Assembly (NCBI GenBank): GCA_030704615.1 | Contig: CM060731.1 | Span: 22,008,001 to 22,072,000, forward strand | Reading direction: 5' to 3' | Length of the DNA: 64,000 bases | Origin: Takakia lepidozioides | Taxonomy: Eukaryota > Streptophyta > Takakiopsida > Takakiales > Takakiaceae | Part shown: positions 58,705 through 64,000 of the stretch, one piece after another | Numbering within the stretch: the first letter of the stretch is position 1 | Layout of the letters: every line of letters starts with the position of its first letter | Program-made: the position numbers and the translations under genes | The notes under the pieces: generated by a model | Seen by the model: only the letters and a program-made list of their open reading frames with translations | Told to the model about the DNA's origin: nothing | The model's database searches: none

Positions 58705-61640
58705 TACCTCGGTTGTCCCACCATTGACTGGGGTCAGAAAAGTATTCATTCCACAGCTTCTCCTCGTCTCAGCTGTTACATGTTTTTGGATACTTCCATG
58801 TTGTCACATTGGCAGTACCATGTCAAAGTCGCTCCAAACTATCAAAGGCTCACTCAACCAGCTAACTTGCAGAATTCAACATGAAAATTTAGGGCCGATT
58901 CTGATAAGAGGGAAAAACAGGGTGAAATGTGTTGAAGAAGGTGCTTTCATTACCAGTGCCTGAGTTTATCATTGTGCCGCTGCTACTGCGGCTTCTAGTT
59001 GACCAGTCACCATCTACCCATGCAGGTTTCTTGTAGCTATTGATCCATTTGGTACATTTCCAGCTTTGGTGATGAATTATACACCTCCAATGCCCTTTTC
59101 CAGGGCTGCCAGGCTTGCACACGCACTGCAAACGCACACAAACATGATGTGGTTGAACTTCACCCCTTCCCCCATCATTTGCTTTCAGGTCTCCAAAGCC
59201 CCATACAGCGCCCCTGCTCTGCACACCCTGCAAACATCACATTCCACAACACCACATCTCATTCAGCCATAGTGTTGAACACTCCCTTGGCATCCTCAAT
59301 GCTACCATATTTGGCATACATGGCCACCAGAGCAGTGTTCAGGATGACATCTGGAACAATTGCAGATTTGATCATGTACCAGGGATCTCTTTGCCCTTTT
59401 CCAGGGATGCCAGACACACTGCAAACACACACAAACCTTATGTCGGCGGGCTTCACCCCTTCTCCCATCATTTGCTCATAGGTTGGAGCCTCCATCCCGC
59501 ACCCCTGCTGTGCATACCCCGCAAGCATCGCACTCCACGACACCACATCTTGTTCAGCCATAGTGTTGAACACTCCCTTGGCATCCTCGATGCACCCACA
59601 TTTGGCATATATGTCCACCAGGGCAGGGGCAGTGTTCAGAATGACATCTGGTAATCTGACAAACATTCTCCTTTTAGAATTGTTCCAGCAAATGCCCCAA
59701 CCCTACTGACTTAGAGGTTGTAGTGTCCAAAGCCATGTCCGTTTCCAGAAAATTGTCTGATGAAAATGAAGTTAGGCAGAAAACTTCCCTGGACTTGTTT
59801 CCAGTCTGTGACATGGGGGAGGACATCATGGATGACCTCAAGGGTCTACCCACTCTCGCTACCAAACTGAAATTTAAACAAAGAGCAGGAATCCTACCTT
59901 TGAATAGCAAACAGAAGCAGAGAGGAAAGGGAGAGTGCAATTGCACCCAACTCAACTTATCGCACTAGTTCCTATGATCAATTGCATCTGCTACACTCTG
60001 TAATCTGACAGGCATTCACCTTTTTGCCTCGGTTGTCCCACCAGTTACTGGGGTCAGAAAAGTATCCATCCCACATCTTCTTCTCATATCTATTACCTGT
60101 TTTTGGATACTTAGGGACGACTCTAATAGCAGGGGAATTCAGGGTGAAATATGTTGAAGAAGGTACCTAATTCATTAGCAGTGGGCCTTGTTCTATCAAT
60201 TGCGTTGTTGCCATTGCTTTTACCAATTGACCATCTACCCACTCGTAGCCATTGTGCTATTGAAGAAGGTGGCCCCCCTTCCCCCATCATTTGCTCATAG
60301 CTCTCCAAAGCCTCCATCCCACGTCCCTGCCGTGCATACCATGCAAGCATCGCACTCCACGACACCACATCTCGTTCAGCCATAGTGTTGAACACTCCCT
60401 TTGCATCCTAGATGCACCCACATTTTGCAAACATGTTCACCAGGGTTTTGTTCAGGATGACATCTGGTACAATTCCAGCTCTGAAGATGTCGCCATGGAC
60501 CTCTTTCCCCTAAGTTGCCAGGGCAGTGTTCAGATTGACATTTGGCACAATTCCAGCTTTGATGATATCCCCATGCACCTAGATTTGCCCTTCATTTCAC
60601 ATACACCTCCACCAGGGTATGGTTCAGACTGACATTTGGTACAATTCAAGCTCTGAAGATGTCGCCATGGACCTCTTTCCCCTTTTCCAGAGCTGCCAGG
60701 GCAGTGTTCAGATTCACATTTGGTACAATTCCAGCTTTGATGATATCCCCATGCACCTCTTTGCCCTTCTCCAGGCCGGCTGCCAGGCTTGCACAAGCAT
60801 TGCAAATGCACACAAACATGATGTGCTTCCCCAATCATTTGCTCATAGCTCTCCAAAGCCTCCATCCCACGTCCCTGCCGTGCATACCATGCAAGCATCG
60901 CACTCCACGACACCACATCTCGTTCAGCCATAGTGTCGAACACTCCCTTTGCATCCTAGATGCACCCACATTTTGCAAACATGTTCACCAGGGTTTTGTT
61001 CAGAATGACATCTGGTACAATAATAACTCTGAAGATGTCGCCATGCACCTCTTTCCCCTAAGATGCCAGGGCAGTGTTCGATTGACATTTGGCACAATTC
61101 CAGCTTTGATGATATCCCTATGCACCTCTTGCCCTTCTCCAGGGCTGCCAGGCTTGCACGCACATTGCAAATGCACACAAACATGATGTGCTTCCCCCAT
61201 CATCTGCTCATAGCTCTCCAAAGCCTCCATCCCACGTCCCTGCCGGGCATACCCTGCAAGCATCGCACTCCACGGCACCACATCTCGTTCAGCCATAGTG
61301 TCAAACACTCCCTTTGCATCCTAGATGCACCCATATTTTGCAAACATGTTCACTAGGGTATTGTTCATAATGACATGTGATACAATTCCAGCTCTGAAGA
61401 TGATGCAATGGACCTCATTCCCCTTTTCCAAAGCTGCCAGGGCAGTGTTCAGATTGACATTTGGCACAATTCCAGCTTTGATGATATCCCCATGCACCTC
61501 TTGCCCTTCTCCAGGGCTGCCATGCTTGCACAAGCATTACAAATGCACACAAACACGACGTGTTTCCCCCATCATTTGCTCATAGGTCTCCAAAGCCTCC
61601 ATCCCACGTCCCTGCCGTGCATACCCTGGACCAAGCTGAC
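58705..61640 (-). pseudogene. Decayed tandem PPR (PLS-type) array
   Basis: On the minus strand many PPR pieces survive in changing frames: IYAKCGCIEDAKGVFNTMAE, DVVSWSAMLAGYAQQGCGMEA, LVAMYAKYGSIEDAKGVFN and VHGDIIKAGIVPNVNLNTAL. Stops and frameshifts break every unit, so no full protein remains and no E/E+/DYW part was found. Within 60250-61640 a roughly 320-370-bp unit is repeated about four times (CCAAAGCCTCCATCCCACGT near 60305, 60855, 61217 and 61590). A separate module (TCCCACCA...ACTGGGGTCAGAAAAGTAT) occurs at 58716 and 60036, showing a larger duplication. It is probably a relative of the genes at 23.4 and 30.2 kb. Confidence 0.85.
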
Positions 61641-62335
61641 TCTCCCAAGAACCTTGTAAACATCAGCGAGGACTTAAGTGCGCATCAGCGATAGGGCTTA
61701 GTGGGGCTTAGTGCTTGAGGGGGAAAAAAAACATCGCATTGGTCCATGAGAACCACCATGGTGCAGCTAAGCGAGCAAAGATTGAAACACGACCTGCTAA
61801 GACCAAGCTGACTCTTCCAAGAACCTTGTAAACATCAGGAAGAATACCAAATCATGGTACTAACAGGAGCCAAAAGCCCACATTTGCAGGATGGACAAAC
61901 TTCTTCACATCCTACATTAAGAAAAAGCCACACCTTGCGATTGCGATTGTCCCACCATCATGAAGGATCGTAAAAAGACTCATGCGAGCTTTGCTCTGTG
62001 CTGCAAATTCAGGGTCGAGTTTGATGAGAGGGCAAAACAGGCTGAAATAGGTCGAAGAAGAAGGTGCCCTAACCACATTGTCGTCGACCTTGTGTCATGA
62101 CCCATGGAGGATTTGACAGACCATGAACCCAAACGGACCTCTTGTGTGTGCTGCTTGTGTCTGTAGTCAGGTAATGTCGGATTGTCCATGAGAACCACCA
62201 CGGTGTAGCTGAGCGAGCAGAGATTGAAACGCGACCTGCTAAGACCAACTTGCACGAGGACTTAGTGTGCACATCAACGATAGGGCTTAGTAGGGCTTAG
62301 TGGGGCTTAGTGCATGAGGGGGAAAAAAACAACGC
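61631..62335. repeat. Local repeats 5' of the decayed PPR array
   Basis: Three blocks recur: CCAAGCTGACTCTYCCAAGA (61632 and 61803), the TCCATGAGAACCACCAYGGT block (about 61743 and 62187) and AGGGCTTAGTGGGGCTTAGT (about 61692 and 62290, the latter with an extra unit). The 62335 end runs into a tRNA-like head, so the last block may be a SINE body. Confidence 0.65.
62068..62200 (+). repeat. PPR 5'-flank module, copy D
   Basis: GGAGGATTTGACAGACCATG, CCCAAACGGACCTCTTGTGT and TGTGTCTGTAGTCAGGTAAT align with copy A (26205-26345). It is placed upstream of the minus-strand PPR remnants, as A is upstream of PPR gene 1. Confidence 0.55.
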
Positions 62336-62400
62336 GAGGAGTTTGAACCTGCGACCCCGCGACACACATGAAGCCCTTACCAGTACGCTACATGCAAACA
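62336..62400 (-). repeat. tRNA-like SINE head, family 3
   Basis: On the minus strand: TAGCGTACTGGTAAGGGC (A-box-like) and GTCGCAGGTTCAAACTCC (B box). The GGGCTTAGT-rich block to its left may be its body. Confidence 0.45.
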
Positions 62401-62499
62401 TTTGAAATTTCCCCCCAAAAGTATGTATATATTGTACATACGTGATGGGCAACTTTTTAAGTTTTTAAACCTTTTCACAAACCCTATAAGCAACTTTTT

Positions 62500-62715
62500 G
62501 TTTTTTTTATTTTATTTTTATTTTTTTAAAGGAAATCTCAAGCCCTTGAGGAGGGGAAAAAATTGACCCCCTTTCATTTATGGGCCATGAGACCTACAGG
62601 AGGATCAACGCCCAGACATACCGTCGTTACAAACAATCCCACACATGGAGTAATGCAGCGGGTTTGAACCCTGAACCACCAGGGCGACACACTCTGCACT
62701 TACCAGTCGATGTGT
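62500..62715 (-). repeat. tRNA-derived SINE, family 2, copy 2
   Basis: Full-length counterpart of 50283-50525: CCTTGAGGAGGGG, ACCCCCTTTCATTTATGGGC, CATGAGACCTACAGGAGG, CAGCGGGTTTGAACCC and GGGCGACACAC are shared. The T-rich end is to the left. Confidence 0.75.
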
Positions 62716-62784
62716 TTTTTTTTAAATCTTTTGCATTTTGATTTTTTTAAAAAAAAATCATTTTAGTGGTTACAAGTGAGCACA

Positions 62785-63690
62785 TAGATGTATTCCATGG
62801 AGATAAACAAAACTGTTCATCCGGTGTCTTCACGGTGGATGTATCCCATGGAGCGTTACATGAAAGATCTTAAGGGATACGTTAGGAATTACGCAAAGCC
62901 AGAAGGGAGTACGGCTGCAGGGTATGTTCTGGATGAGGCCATGGGGTTCATGACTACGTATATGCAATCATTTGATGCAACTCAACAACGGACTTGGGAT
63001 GCAAATGCGGAGGAAGGGGTTGAGGACGAGGTCTTCGAAGGTGTCGGCAAAAAGCGGGACATGACTGGAGCTGGGAAAATTTTGTATGTGCTGAACAATA
63101 CCAATGTCATGGCTCCTTGGACGCAGTGAGTACTTCTTTTCATTGCACCTTATTCATATCAAGTTCAATTTCAATTCTGACTGTCACCAGTGTAATCAAA
63201 CCACCCACAAAGTCACAAATGTCAGTAGTTTATCCAGATTATAACCAATGTTGTAGTAACGGAATGTCTGAGTGAGTGACTTGTTGGAAGAGCATGTTCA
63301 TTTACAAGTCATTCTGCTCACTCTTCCAGTGGTTTGAAACAGTGGTTTTCAAAATATCATTCATGCTAGGTATTTTTTGCTAAGTAATGCAATACTTCAT
63401 TGCTAACATGTGTCATTCTTGTTGCCATTTTGTGACAAAAAGTATGCAGCAGAGAAGGCACAGTTCACAGCAGACAGAGAAGCATGTGGTGATGAGTGGC
63501 GTGCCAATCGACGTCTACCTTATCAGATCAGCCAATACCTAGGTCATTAGATGGTCCCACGGCTCTAAATAAAGAAGATCTGGCTATGTTGGCTACCATT
63601 CAAGCGGCATTTGTGCAACCAACCGCTATTCCAGTTGAGCAAAGTGATTCAGAGGGTGACGAATATGTTTCAGATTCAGAATAAAATTTA
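62785..63690 (+). mobile_element. CACTA (En/Spm)-like transposase remnant, DUF4218-type
   Basis: The frame at 62788-63129 reads RWMYPMERYMKDLKGYVRNY, AKPEGSTAAGYVLDEAMGFM and TTYMQSF, the C-terminal conserved region of TnpD/TNP2-like plant transposases. It may end at a CGCAG|TGAGTA-like donor near 63127. A second piece near 63441-63540 (EKAQFTADREACGDEWRANR) and a frame ending SDSEGDEYVSDSE near 63684 look like later exons, but a stop lies between them in one frame. No upstream catalytic part is present. It is a fragment or multi-exon relic. Confidence 0.75.
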
Positions 63691-63699
63691 TTGTTGGAA

Positions 63700-63960
63700 C
63701 CATTTGTTCAATAGCATCATCCCACAATGGTCTGGCCACTTGTCTGTTTTTCAAAGTCTGTCACAGCTACACAAACCACTTAAAGTTTTTCATGTATCAC
63801 CCAAAAAGTGGTACCAATCACTGTTGTGTAGGCAACCACTCATGAGCAACCACTAGTATAGTGGTTCCAATTACTGCAGTATCTTTCACCACCCACTCTC
63901 CACCACTGTCAAAGTGGTACAAATCAATGAGGTGTCTTTAACCACTCAAGATCAACGTGC
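63700..63960. repeat. Cluster of ACCACT/AGTGGT motifs (possible transposon subterminal repeats)
   Basis: ACCACT or AGTGGT occurs at about 63776, 63808, 63835, 63850, 63859, 63913 and 63941, with more partial copies (CACCACCCACTCTCCACCACTG). CACTAGTATAGTG lies at 63853-63865. This follows the CACTA-like fragment directly. Confidence 0.5.
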
Positions 63961-64000
63961 ACTGTCCCCGTCCACGTGGAATATTATATTTATGAACTAA

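Noticed and set aside
1-64000. CRISPR arrays, bacterial operons, phage or viral genes
   Set aside because: None seen; all recognisable genes are plant nuclear genes or plant transposons.

Overview
This window is nuclear DNA of a land plant. It holds spliced genes with GT-AG introns, a nuclear tRNA gene, plant-specific families (methylesterase-like hydrolase, MIP1/DUF547 protein, BBD-type nuclease, DYW-class PPR proteins), tRNA-derived SINEs and several transposon relics. The large intronless PPR-DYW genes, built from nearly identical repeats, resemble those expanded in seed-free plants (mosses, lycophytes, ferns). That placement is an inference; the species cannot be named from the sequence.

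Layout. 0-1.5 kb: 3' exons of a MES-like alpha/beta hydrolase. 4.0-9.3 kb, minus strand: a MIP1 leucine-zipper/DUF547 gene with twelve exons that join in phase; its 5' end lies upstream, perhaps beyond 10 kb, near a CpG-rich stretch. 12.2-16.7 kb: a SINE, an F-box/kelch pseudogene, a Ty3/gypsy reverse-transcriptase fragment and an unidentified 363-aa minus-strand ORF. 18.1-19.0 kb: an intronless CTD-phosphatase-like gene, followed by tRNA-Leu(CAG). 23.4-32.8 kb: two head-to-head PPR-DYW genes whose 5' flanks form an inverted duplication. 33.7-38.3 kb, minus strand: a PROPPIN gene (ATG18/WIPI) with an intact FRRG motif. 40.6-43.3 kb: a gene with a transit-peptide-like N-terminus and one RRM. 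44.6-45.6 kb, minus strand: a single-exon BBD-type nuclease. 46.8-64 kb: repeat-rich DNA with SINEs, a Harbinger-like MITE, two copies of a TIR element, a decayed tandem PPR array and a CACTA-like transposase remnant with clustered subterminal motifs.

The genes do not form a pathway; this is ordinary eukaryotic gene order. ATG18 belongs to autophagy, the PPR-DYW proteins to organellar RNA editing, the BBD protein to a plastid/nuclear nuclease family, and the CTD phosphatase to phosphoserine signalling. The most unusual structures are the mirrored PPR locus with its recurring 5'-flank module (five copies, one beside the decayed array) and the paired TIR elements at 52.8-55.7 kb. Exon borders were read by eye from splice consensus, reading phase and family conservation.
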